Assembly (NCBI RefSeq): GCF_000003815.2
Contig: NC_049985.1
Location: forward strand, 2,674,970-2,738,969
DNA length: 64,000 nucleotides
Direction of reading: 5' to 3'
Source of the DNA: Branchiostoma floridae
Lineage: Eukaryota > Chordata > Leptocardii > Amphioxiformes > Branchiostomatidae
Part shown: positions 55,381 to 64,000 of the stretch, piece by piece
Position numbering within the stretch: the stretch's first letter is position 1
Layout: the number at the start of each line of letters is the position of its first letter
Made by a program: the position numbers and the translations under genes
Notes under the pieces: model-generated
Database searches by the model: none
What the model was told of the DNA's origin: nothing
What the model saw: only the letters and a program-made list of their open reading frames with translations

Positions 55381-55500
55381 AGGAAAATGGGATCAGGTGA
55401 CTTTGACAGAAGTACAGTTTGTTTGGGGTTGTTCTTTAGACTAACTCAAATGATCATTAAGCGTAATGGAAAAGTTTTTAAACTTCCATATTCAAGCAAA
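55254..55500. repeat. Two-unit duplication anchored on block 17
   Basis: 'ctttgacagaagtac.gt.tgttt.gggt.gttctttagac' and 'aactcaaatgatcattaagc..aatggaaaagtttttaa' occur twice, about 122 bp apart. The left unit joins the block; the right is slightly degraded. Confidence 0.8.
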
Positions 55501-55899
55501 ATATTCAAGGAGAATCTAAAAGAATGTTTAAGAAGAAGAAAGTGAGATGGTTGCAGAGGCAAGGAAACTAGAATACTTGCATTATCAAATCACTACATAA
55601 CTGTAACATTGTTTGAAAAACTATTTTGAGCTTCTTTGAAATGGAGGTCCATTTTGAAAAGCGTGCTATTGGTCAATGCTACAATTACTGAGAAAGATTA
55701 AGACTATCCATCAAAGAATTGACACTTGTCACATTCATCAATTAACGGTAAGTTACAATTGCTCATTAGTGTACCCGGTAATTATCACAATGGAGACTGA
55801 CCAGTTTGAGAAACACCCAAGAACTGGTTTAACTACAACAGTTACTACATTGTATGTTCCTTGTTACAACTCTTTGCCAGTGGCATGAATCAAAGAATA

Positions 55900-56107
55900 C
55901 TGTAAATCCAGAATCTTTCATGATGGTTAACTGTTCGTGGTTTTCGCGGTGGCCGCTTCACCCCAAATCTAAAACCACCGCAAACATTTTTCCCTGGCAG
56001 TAAGAGAGTTACAGTGCATGGTGCTACCGCGAAATTAAAACCACAAAGTAAAGTCCATTTTCCCCTACCGCGAAATTAAATCTCCGTGAACTTGAATGCA
56101 TTTACAG
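55900..56107. mobile_element. MITE of the CTGTAAATGCA family, copy D
   Basis: CTGTAAATCCAGAATCTTTC at the left and ACTTGAATGCATTTACAG at the right, TA flanks. A more decayed relative lies at about 56290-56450. Confidence 0.75.
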
Positions 56108-56589
56108 TAAATGGATAGAAGAATGAAGGAATGGATGCTGAATGGACAGGCAGATTATAAAGCAAAATACTGTATAATAAAATAATATTGATAGATGTGC
56201 AGACGATGGCATTGTGACCCAGTTTGTGCCTGCCTGTTCAGCAGTACCTTTTGGTGAGTCTAAACCATTACTTGATTCCTTGACTGGATACTGTAACTCC
56301 TGAAATATTGGCACTGGTTTCATCAAGGACTGGTTTCATGTACGATTTTTGCCGTGACTCAGTGTTACTTTTCACTAAAACCCACCACACTCACTCCATT
56401 TTCTTCTTACCACGAGGTTAGATCACTGCAAACTTAAAGGTACAATGTATTTGCATTATTCTGTAGATTTGTGACCATCTAGAAGGTCTTTTGTTGAGAA
56501 AATATTGTACCAAATATTGATGTATGAAAAGTACTGAATTGATTTGATAGAGTCTTATATAAGTTATAAAGGTTAAAGCTACGACAAAG

Positions 56590-56840
56590 TTTTTCATCAA
56601 AGCCGATGGTTAAAAGTTTCCTCTGAAGCATTGTCCAGAGGGTTAATTAGTAGAATTCCAACTTATCAATTTTCTAATTAGTGTTTGACACTAACGAGGA
56701 TAATCCATGAGTCCCTAATGTCAGTCCTTCTACTGCCTAGTTAATTAGGTGTCCTAAAATACTTGTTACATAACATCATTACAGGGTTTGACACCCTAAT
56801 ACATTAGCTGAAACCTCATTTCAACTTAATGAATCACAAG
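56590..56840. promoter_or_regulatory. Homeodomain-site-rich candidate block 18
   Basis: TAATTA cores at 56644-56649, 56675-56680 and 56742-56747, plus CTAATACATTAG near 56797, within about 160 bp. AT-rich, non-repetitive, non-coding. Clustering suggests a homeodomain-bound element; function is inferred. Confidence 0.35.
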
Positions 56841-56924
56841 TTGTAACTTTCCTTCCTGGACCACTGAGTATAAGTCAACTTTTGACAGTTTGCATTATAG
56901 ATATGGTGGAATTATATCCTATTT

Positions 56925-57205
56925 TGCTGATGAAATTCAAAAGGCAACTTGCAATCATATGCCATATTTTGATTGACTTTTAACTACACTGTACACACAC
57001 ACGCACAAACACACTCACACTCACATAAACACACAATTGCTCAAGATAATACCTTCTGGGTGCAGGTAAAAATCGAGATGGTAAAATTCAAAAGGCAACT
57101 TGCAATGTCACATTTCTATTGACTTAACTACATATGCACGCATGCATGCACACACAACCACACACTCAATAGTAACACAATCACACAAATTAGTACCTTC
57201 TAGGT
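56925..57205. repeat. Two-unit duplication with CA microsatellites
   Basis: 'aaattcaaaaggcaacttgcaat' and a following CACA-rich run with 'ataataccttctgggtgcag' or its variant occur twice, about 150 bp apart, just downstream of the donor of the - strand exon at 57264. Confidence 0.7.
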
Positions 57206-57263
57206 GCAAGTAAAGATTAAGAGACGTGGAGAAGAACAAAGAAGGAATAATCAGCTGACTCAC

Positions 57264-57402
57264 TTGATCTTGGAGAGTTTCTGCAGGATGATGCTGAGTT
57301 TCTCCAACAGTTTTATGTCCAGGTTGGGAGTTCTCAGCAACAGTGCACAGGCTCGGAACCAGCTCTCATTGCTACAGCTGTCCAGGAACCTGGGTAACAC
57401 GG
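57264..57402 (-). CDS. Penultimate coding exon of the antisense gene, CCDC138-like
   Basis: On the - strand: acceptor TCCCTGCAG, 139 bp, donor ATCAA|GTGAGT. After a split codon it reads VLPRFLDSCSNESWFRACAL, then LLRTPNLDIKLLEKLSIILQ and KLSKI. The helical, Leu-rich pattern fits an all-helical C-terminal repeat domain. It joins in phase to the exon at 41820-41961, giving KLSKIK-ANKKYFEVF. From memory this combination resembles the C-terminal domain of CCDC138 (centrosome/cilium-linked, function poorly known). No upstream exon was recognised in 58.7-64 kb, so the gene continues beyond the window or its exons are too diverged for me to see. Confidence 0.75.
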
Positions 57403-57429
57403 CTGCAGGGAGAGATAGAAAGACAAGAA

Positions 57430-58720
57430 AATGACATGAATGTTTGTTTGTTTGTTTGTATATTCATTGGGATCATTGGGAGTTCTCAGTAACAGTGCAC
57501 AGGCTCGGAACCAGCTCTCATTGCTACAGCTGTCCAGAAACCTGGGTAACGCAGCTGCAGGGAGAAATGGAAACACAAGAAAACAACATGAATGTATGTT
57601 TGTTTGTTTGTTTGTATGTTTATTGGGAGTTCTATTAATTGCTACAGCTGTCTAGAAACCTGGGTAACACTGCTGCAGGGGGAAACAGAAACACCAGTAA
57701 ATAAAATGAACATACATGTTTGTTTGTTCAGTTGTTTGTTTGTTTATTGGGGGTTCTCAGTAACAGTGCACAGGCTCGGAACCAGCTCTCATTGCTACAG
57801 CTGTCCAGGAACCTGGGTAACACAGCTACAGGGGGGAATAGAAATGTCTTTTAAGCACCATAATGTTTGTTTGTTTGTATTTTTACTGGTAGTTCTCAGC
57901 AACAGTGCACAGGCTCGGAACCAGCTCTCATTGCTACAACTGTCCAGAAACCTGGGTAACACAGCTGCAGGGTGAAATGGAAACAACAAGAAAATAACAT
58001 GAATGTTTGTATGTTTGTTTGTTTGTATATTCATTGGGAGATATCAGTAACAGCAAGCAGGCACGGAACCAGCTCTCATTACTGCAGCTGTCCACAAACC
58101 TGGGTAACACGACTACAGGGGGAAATAGAAATGTCACTAAAGTATACGAATGATATTTGTTTGTTTGTTTGTTTGTATTTTTATTGGGAGTTCTCAGTAA
58201 CAGTGCACAGGCTTGGAACCAGCTCTCATCACTACAGCTGTCCAGAAATCTGGGTAACACAGCTGCAGGAGAAATAGAAACACCAGAAAACAACATGAAT
58301 GTTTGTTTGTATATTCATTGGGAGATATCAGCAACAGCACACAGGCACGGAACCAGCTCTCATTGCTACAGCTGTCCAGAAATCGGGGTAACACGGCTGC
58401 AGGAAGAATAGAAACAACAGAAAACAACATGAATGTTTGTTTGTTTGCTTGTTTGTTTGTTTGTTTGTATATTTATTGGGAGATACATGAATCAGCAGGA
58501 GTGCACAGGCTCGGAACCAGCTCTCGTTGCTACAGCTGTCCAGAAACCTCAGGCTCGAAACCTGGGTAACACGGCTGCAGGGTGGAATAGAACAACAGAA
58601 AACAACATGAATGTTTGTTTGTATGTTTATCGGGAGTTATATTAATTGCTACAGCATAAATTCTATTAATTGCTACAGCTGTCAAGGAGCCTGAGTAACA
58701 CAGCTGCAGGGAGAAATAGA
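57430..58720 (-). pseudogene. Nine truncated tandem copies of the penultimate exon
   Basis: Copies recur with the exon core word CAGCTGTCCAG or variants near 57525, 57645, 57798, 57936, 58087, 58237, 58370, 58530 and 58675 (period about 120-150 bp). Most keep the - strand acceptor (CTGCAG) and the reading LPRFLDSCSNESWFRACALL. All stop matching after about 'RTPN', where a run of CAAA units (TTTG on +) replaces the rest of the exon and its donor. The copies are intact in frame but lack donors. Confidence 0.9.
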
Positions 58721-59170
58721 AACACAACAAAACAACTTTTGTTAGTTTGCATCTAAGTTTAAACATTGTTTCATAGGCTACATGTACATCTGTCTGTTGC
58801 CATCTCCTTTCTATCGCACTCACACTCACAGTCACATCTCAGTTTTTATCAGCTCAATTACTACAACTTAGTACAAGTACAAGGTACACTGCAACTAAGA
58901 GAGGTCACAATTGATGTCTACAAAGAATGGGTCTTACAACTAAAATCAAAACCAACCTGAAATTTCTGCATCAAACTTCATTTACAGTGATCATCACAGA
59001 CACTCACAGTACAACATATCAAAACTAGCACATAGCAAAATGTTCCATCATCCAAAAATTTCCAGATCTAAAGCCTACAGGGAAATTGATATGATGATGA
59101 TGGAATGATTGGAACTGAAAGGCTAGAGGTAAGCAGGTGACGTTGATGTGATGTAATTGATGACATCTGA
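58720..59170. other. No feature seen
   Basis: No exon-like reading or repeat was recognised. Confidence 0.5.
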
Positions 59171-60060
59171 CTTATGGATAGATATAACATGTATGCAGTC
59201 GTGACTTCTAATAAGAGAGACAGGCTACGACCCTGACCGGTGTGAACGTTGTAAATACCACGAGGGATTGATAACTTATATTGTCCATCGTGTCAGGATT
59301 CATGAGGTAATGGCATATGGGCTGCGCTTGGAGCTTTTAAAAGTGGAGTCATCAGAGGTTGTTCAAAGAAACGACTTGTTACTCAAAAAGAATATAATGA
59401 TGTTTTGTTTCACAGCCCTATTTACATGATGTACTACATGTGAGTTGGAGACTGAAGATTTTGAATTTCAAAAAAAAAGTTATCATAATGATTTCCTCAA
59501 TACGTACCAGATATAACAACCCATCAATAGCTTGTTGAGTTACTCACAGGTTGGTAATCTTGGTTAAAAAGACAGGATTTTATAACTATAAGATAGACAT
59601 TGTCTAGTACTTGGGGTAGTGTCCAAGATTCGCAAACTGAAGAAAAACAGACGATTGAGTCCTGACTTACTGACGTACGAGCCAAAATTCCTCACAAGCA
59701 GATCCGGAGGAGCCTTGAAACGTCAACTAAGTTTCCTTCCAAAGCCAAAAGTTGTTCTAACAAGAATTACGCAGCCCTGTCAAATCATCTAAACTACAAG
59801 TTGATGAATTCTCGCATCACTCCGAGCCCTACACACGAGGGCAGCGGAGACGAAATGAATCATGCCTGACAAAAAACAAGTGTACCACTCTCCGAGGTTA
59901 CAACCTGGACCTTTCCCAAATACCAAGTGACAACAGAACTTTATCAGTGGCTGGCATGTAATTTCTAGATGATGGGACAATATGACGGCCGCTGTGTCTA
60001 AACAAGCAGGGGTGAACCGAGGTGACCTTTAAAAGGGTACATTTCCTGCGGACCTTTGTG
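59170..60060. promoter_or_regulatory. Candidate conserved non-coding blocks 19a and 19b
   Basis: Two complex stretches, about 59170-59330 and 59630-60050, separated by AT-rich DNA. The second is GC-richer and non-repetitive with GAAATGAATCATGCC near 59852. A 63-codon - frame there shows no family features. They might hide an unseen exon of the antisense gene, but I found no phase-consistent candidate. Confidence 0.35.
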
Positions 60061-60539
60061 TTGGGTAAATGTTATATGAGAGCTGCCATTAATGCTCACA
60101 ACTTTTGGGTAGTTTCACCTAGAGACACAAGCCTCACTCAAAGTCTGAACACTTATAAGAGTTTGTACTGTTTTTACTTGGGAGTTTGTGCTTGATGCAC
60201 GATTGTTCAAGGATATGTTCACTGCAGCTACAAACTTAAACATTACTGATTTAAGAATTGAAAGCACAATGTTGAAATCAGCAATTTTTTTAATGATTCA
60301 AATTTACATGCTTTCAGACTCAGAGGCAAAAAACAATTTCCCTAACAAAAATTAAAAAGAGAGCTGAAAGAAATAAAGTGACTGTGATCCAACTGACCAT
60401 TAAAGTACAAGTTGTTACATTTGGAGCTACGTATAAACATAGAAATGCATAGAATACTAGGATTACGCTAAACCAACATACAAGATTGACTCCTCATTTT
60501 CAAACACAGGCAAGGACACATAAACAGATGAGATTTAAT

Positions 60540-61165
60540 AATTCGGGGTACTAATTTGCACATTTGATGATACTCTTAACCCTCTACTTTGACAAAATGA
60601 CATCCAATTGTTTGCGTGTTGGAGAAGACAGTGCCAGTGAAACAGGTGGGAAGGCTCGCCTGTCGGAAGCATGTCCAGTTTCTGTGTTATACACCAGTAA
60701 TCACACAGGAACAGGAAGTCTTCAGGAAGCAACACACTTTATCATTTCATCCTGACTACAACACCGACGTAAATTCTAACAGTCTGTAAATGCTCGGGGC
60801 AGGAAAGCTGTCTGTGACTGTCTGTCTTGTAGATTCCAAGCCAGGGCTGTCTTTTTTTGGTCCCATTAATTGTTTAGGACCCATGTTGTCATTTGTTGTT
60901 CTAAAGCTTTCATTTTAATCTTATGAAAATACATTTTTTATCAGTATCATTTCATCCTGACTACAACACCGCTGTAAATTCTCACAGTCTGTAAATGCTC
61001 GGGGCAGGAAAGTGGTCTGTGACTGTCTGTCTTGTAGATTCCAAGCCAGGGCTGTCTTTTTTTGGTCCCATTCATTGTTTAGGAGCCCATGTTGTCACTA
61101 AACGCTGTAAAAGCTTCATTTAAAGCTTATGAAACTACATTTCTATCAGTATCATCTCACGGAGT
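60540..61165. repeat. Unique block followed by a 209-bp duplication
   Basis: From about 60737, TTATCATTTCATCCTGACTA, 'acaacaccgacgtaaattct', 'ctcggggcaggaaag' and 'ttgtagattccaagccagggctg' are repeated at about 60946. The left unit joins a unique GC-richer stretch (60590-60740); the right is slightly diverged. Confidence 0.8.
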
Positions 61166-61348
61166 TCAGATCTTTTCAACAGACAGGATTAAATTGAAGC
61201 CATCACAATGAGCAAATTTCTGTCACAGGACAGAGGGACAGTTCCCAGAGACAGCTCTGATTCTAAGCATGCATATGAGGATTTTGTTTGTTTTATATAA
61301 TCCTTTTCTGCATTTTTACATTTCTCTCCAGTTTTCATGGATGTAATA

Positions 61349-61556
61349 CTGTAAATGCATTTAAGTCCGCAGGGATTTAATTTCACGGTAGTGGGAAAAA
61401 GGACTTTTCGTGGTGGTTTTAAGTCTGCGTTAGCACCATGCACTGTAGTCTCTTACTGCTATGGAAAAATATTTGTGGTGGTTTTAAATTCGCAGTGAAG
61501 CAGCCACCGCAAAAATGGCCAACATTAAACCACCACGAAAGTTTCTGCATTTACAG
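61349..61556. mobile_element. MITE of the CTGTAAATGCA family, copy E
   Basis: CTGTAAATGCATTTAAGTCC at the left and AAAGTTTCTGCATTTACAG at the right, TA flanks; same orientation as copy C. Confidence 0.8.
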
Positions 61557-61559
61557 TAC

Positions 61560-62065
61560 CCCCTGATTGATTCATCTGCTTGGAGATTAGTCTGTCTTCA
61601 GGCCTGAGGCACACAGATTGTAAGTGTTAAACATGCCACTGGCTGTTGGGTAAGTCATTTGTATTGTCAATGGTGAAGATTCCAGTGTCATTCATTGCCT
61701 AAAGGGAGCTTTCTGGGACAAGTGCTGTGTCATTAGTATGAATGGTTTAAGAGGACGGGTGTTGTTGTGTTGTGTTAGGATACCATCCTACATCATGTGT
61801 CCTAAAAAGGACTTTGAAATTAGCAAAACAGGAATTAATGTCTTCTGTTCTTCTATGGAAACCAAGTGGCCGGGTACATTGCACAAGTTTGACTTTTACG
61901 GACACTTTAACTAGAGACTTGATTTTGAGAATTTAGAGCAAGCTATGTTAGATAGGGCCCTATGGATTGAAATATGTACTTGCCTTGTCCCGACCTCCGG
62001 TCGATGATGTATACTATGTATGTACCATCCTATTTCTACTGGGATTCCTTACACCCACTGCCCTA
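61560..62065. other. No gene seen
   Basis: Ordinary AT-rich DNA. Confidence 0.5.
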
Positions 62066-62067
62066 AT

Positions 62068-63141
62068 TACCTCCATGAAAAAATGGAGGTATAGTTTTGA
62101 GTGTGTCTGTGTGTGTGTTTGTGTGTGTGTTTGTGTGTGTGTCTGTGTGTCCGCATATTTGTGGTCATCATAACTTGAGAACCTCTTGATGGACTACGAT
62201 GATATTTGGTATGTAGGTAGGGGTTGGGAAGACGAAGGTCAAGGTCAATTTTGGGCCCCCTGGTGTGTGGCCTTGGTACTGCAGCGCAACTTCCGGTTTT
62301 GCTATCTCGGTGTTCTGAACATGCTATGGTCAAGATTTTTAAGTATTAAATAGCTCTTGTGCTCAGGAAAAAATTACGTAAGTTTGGGCCCCCTAGCGTC
62401 TAGTTTGGGAATAGCAGGGGCGTTTTTGTCAAAAACTTCTGACGAGGATAACTCAAGAAGGGAACAACGGATTTTCATCATTTTTGGTATGTAGGTACCT
62501 TAGACAATTTTGTACAAGATTAAATACTAATTATGCAAAATAGGAGTACATTTGCATAATTAATGAGGATATTATATCATGGCAGTTTTTTCAATGTATC
62601 TCTTGTCCTGGATGTGATATGGTCTTGACATTTGGCTGGTAGATAGCTTGCAGTGTCATGACAAAGTGGGGCAGGTTTCAGCCCCCTAACATTTAATTGC
62701 GGAACTGCAGGGGCGTTTTTGTCAAGACATTCTAAAGAGGATAACTGCAGAAAGGATTGATGGATTGGCATCATACTAGGCATGCGGGTACCTTAGGCAA
62801 ATATGTTCATAATGATATACATTTTATGCAAATGAGGACTTAATTTGCATGATTAATGAGGAAATTGTGTAATTCCATTGTTTTCAATAACTGGACTTCA
62901 ATAAATGTAACACATGTTAACTATGATAGGTGGAATATAAGCAGATACAAAATATGGTAATGAGGAACTTATTTGCATGATTTATGTAAAAATTGCAAAA
63001 ACGCTTTATGATTAATAATGGGAATTTTATAATTGTGACATGTGTACGTTAGTCAATGATGAACAATACCATGCATAAATTATGTTAATGTGCTAGTCAA
63101 TTGCATGAAATTTACGAAAGCTCTAAATTTTCATGGAGGTA
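62068..63141. mobile_element. About 1.07-kb non-coding repeat element with hairpin end
   Basis: The left end TACCTCCATGAAAA is the exact reverse complement of the right end TTTTCATGGAGGTA. The left end also forms its own hairpin, ACCTCCAT...ATGGAGGT (62069-62090). Inside are a GT microsatellite (62100-62150), two units of 'gcaggggcgtttttgtcaa...ggataact', and repeated 'atttgcat.attaatgagga' words. No long frame, so a non-autonomous or decayed element. Confidence 0.6.
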
Positions 63142-63159
63142 TGAGGTCGCCGAACTCTA

Positions 63160-63475
63160 GTTTTTTTAGGGCAGCAAGTGTAAGGAGCCCCGGTAGAAAT
63201 TGGATGGTACCCAGGCTAGTGTTGTATTGGCATAACTGAAAGGGTGCTTGGCCCTTTATATGACTTTTGTCACTCCATCCAGGTGTAAAATGGGTAATTG
63301 ACTTTGGTTGAGGAGGTAAAAGGCAGTGGAAGGAGTGGGATGGGCTGGCTGCCATCAAATACCATACTTTAGAAACAGTGGCATATCAGGGGATTCAAAC
63401 ACAGGACCTCTGGGGTCTGGGCCAAACACCCTAACTGTCATGCAAACCTGACGCCACATCTAGTGTTTGAATGCA
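63160..63475 (-). mobile_element. SINE-like remnant
   Basis: On the - strand: GTGGCGTCAGGTTTGCATGA, a B-box-like 'cctgtgtttgaatcccctg' (63388-63408), then 'acctggatggagtgaca'. Diverged from the main SINE family. Confidence 0.45.
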
Positions 63476-63960
63476 CCATACTTCTTTTGGAAAGAAATAT
63501 GTTGAAAGTGTTAAAAAGGTAGTTGTGATGATGTTGTGACTATCCTGTATCAATTTTTATTGTGTTTTTCCTATACCTATCAATGGACAGGAAAGTTCTC
63601 TTTAGAACTTCTTTGAGAAGAAGTCATTTTTTCAAACATATGTCACATTGAGTTATGAAGTTAAAGATGTGTTTATTTTGTCTCCTGATCCCTAATTACA
63701 TCTCAAGGGCTTTTGTCTCATATATCCATAGTTTGTTTCTAATGCTAGTGGTTGATAAATAAATAGAGCAATCCTTTAAATAATTATTGTCAACATTACC
63801 AGACAAAATCAATATGATTTACGATCTGATGATTTTTGGTCAACAATTTCTGTTGGAAAGCTTTCACAATGATGTGACATGCTCCAAGTGGGACATGTCC
63901 CACTTTAGTACGGGTCAAAATCAAACTGCACAAACAAACGGAACCTGAACTAGTGACCAC
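63475..63960. other. No gene seen
   Basis: AT-rich DNA. A short palindromic GGGACATGTCCC lies at 63891-63902. Confidence 0.5.
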
Positions 63961-63962
63961 CT

Positions 63963-64000
63963 CTAGCCTGGTATCCAGCCGCATTATACAAAATGTAGCT
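63963..64000. mobile_element. Truncated GGTATCCAGCC-end element at window edge
   Basis: TAGCCTGGTATCCAGCCGCA matches the end of the fold-back element at 19259-19375. The rest lies beyond the window. Confidence 0.45.

Larger units (their letters stand above)
41962..57263 (-). other. Terminal intron of the antisense gene, host to GSS
   Basis: Donor GTGAGT (57263 downwards) and acceptor CCCCACAG (ending 41962) flank 15.3 kb. The 5' exon ends with two bases (AA) and the 3' exon starts with the third (A), giving Lys. The whole GSS gene lies inside on the opposite strand. A nested antiparallel layout is inferred from exon phase, not from transcripts. Confidence 0.7.

Noticed and set aside
57440-58645. 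+ strand frames with MFVCLFV-type hydrophobic starts
   Set aside because: They arise from TTTG runs plus the antisense of the exon copies; no signal peptide or gene.
62060-62173. Cys/Val-rich + frame
   Set aside because: Translation of a GT microsatellite.

Overview
This window looks like AT-rich, repeat-laden animal nuclear DNA, not bacterial DNA. Open frames are short (151 codons at most), coding sequence sits in small exons with GT..AG borders, and the rest is SINEs, MITEs, microsatellites and tandem arrays. The exon sequences and a tRNA-derived SINE family suggest an invertebrate deuterostome, most likely an amphioxus (Branchiostoma). That species call is inference from sequence texture, not from a search.

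Two genes can be supported. (1) A complete glutathione synthetase gene (GSS) lies on the + strand at 45282-54199. Its 12 coding exons join in phase to a 481-residue protein, against 474 residues in human. (2) On the - strand are the last two coding exons of another gene, at 57264-57402 and 41820-41961. Their split codon fits, the reading runs to a stop, and the helical C-terminal sequence resembles CCDC138. GSS therefore lies nested, antiparallel, inside the 15.3-kb terminal intron of this second gene. Both exons of the - strand gene, and exon 9 of GSS, carry nearby decayed tandem copies that include a splice site.

Layout. 1-41 kb: no gene recognised. GC-richer, complex, non-repetitive blocks of about 0.2-0.9 kb (candidate conserved non-coding elements) recur every 1-5 kb, separated by local tandem arrays. 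In several places the outermost array unit is continuous with the edge of such a block, and units look more AT-degraded away from it. 34-35.8 kb is a mosaic of SINE and dispersed repeat fragments. 36-37.8 kb is a long array. 41.8-42.3 kb is the terminal exon plus two broken copies. 45-54 kb is GSS, with several MITEs, a retroposon tail and a 120-bp (GAAAA)24 tract in its introns. 54.2-64 kb holds a post-GSS array, more candidate blocks, the penultimate exon with nine truncated copies, and a roughly 1-kb repeat element.

GSS would catalyse the last, ATP-dependent step of glutathione synthesis. The ATP-site sequence is intact. The loop residues that in related enzymes contact the acceptor amino acid and gamma-glutamylcysteine are changed, which is the most testable biochemical observation here. 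No virus, toxin, CRISPR array, rRNA or free-standing tRNA gene was recognised.
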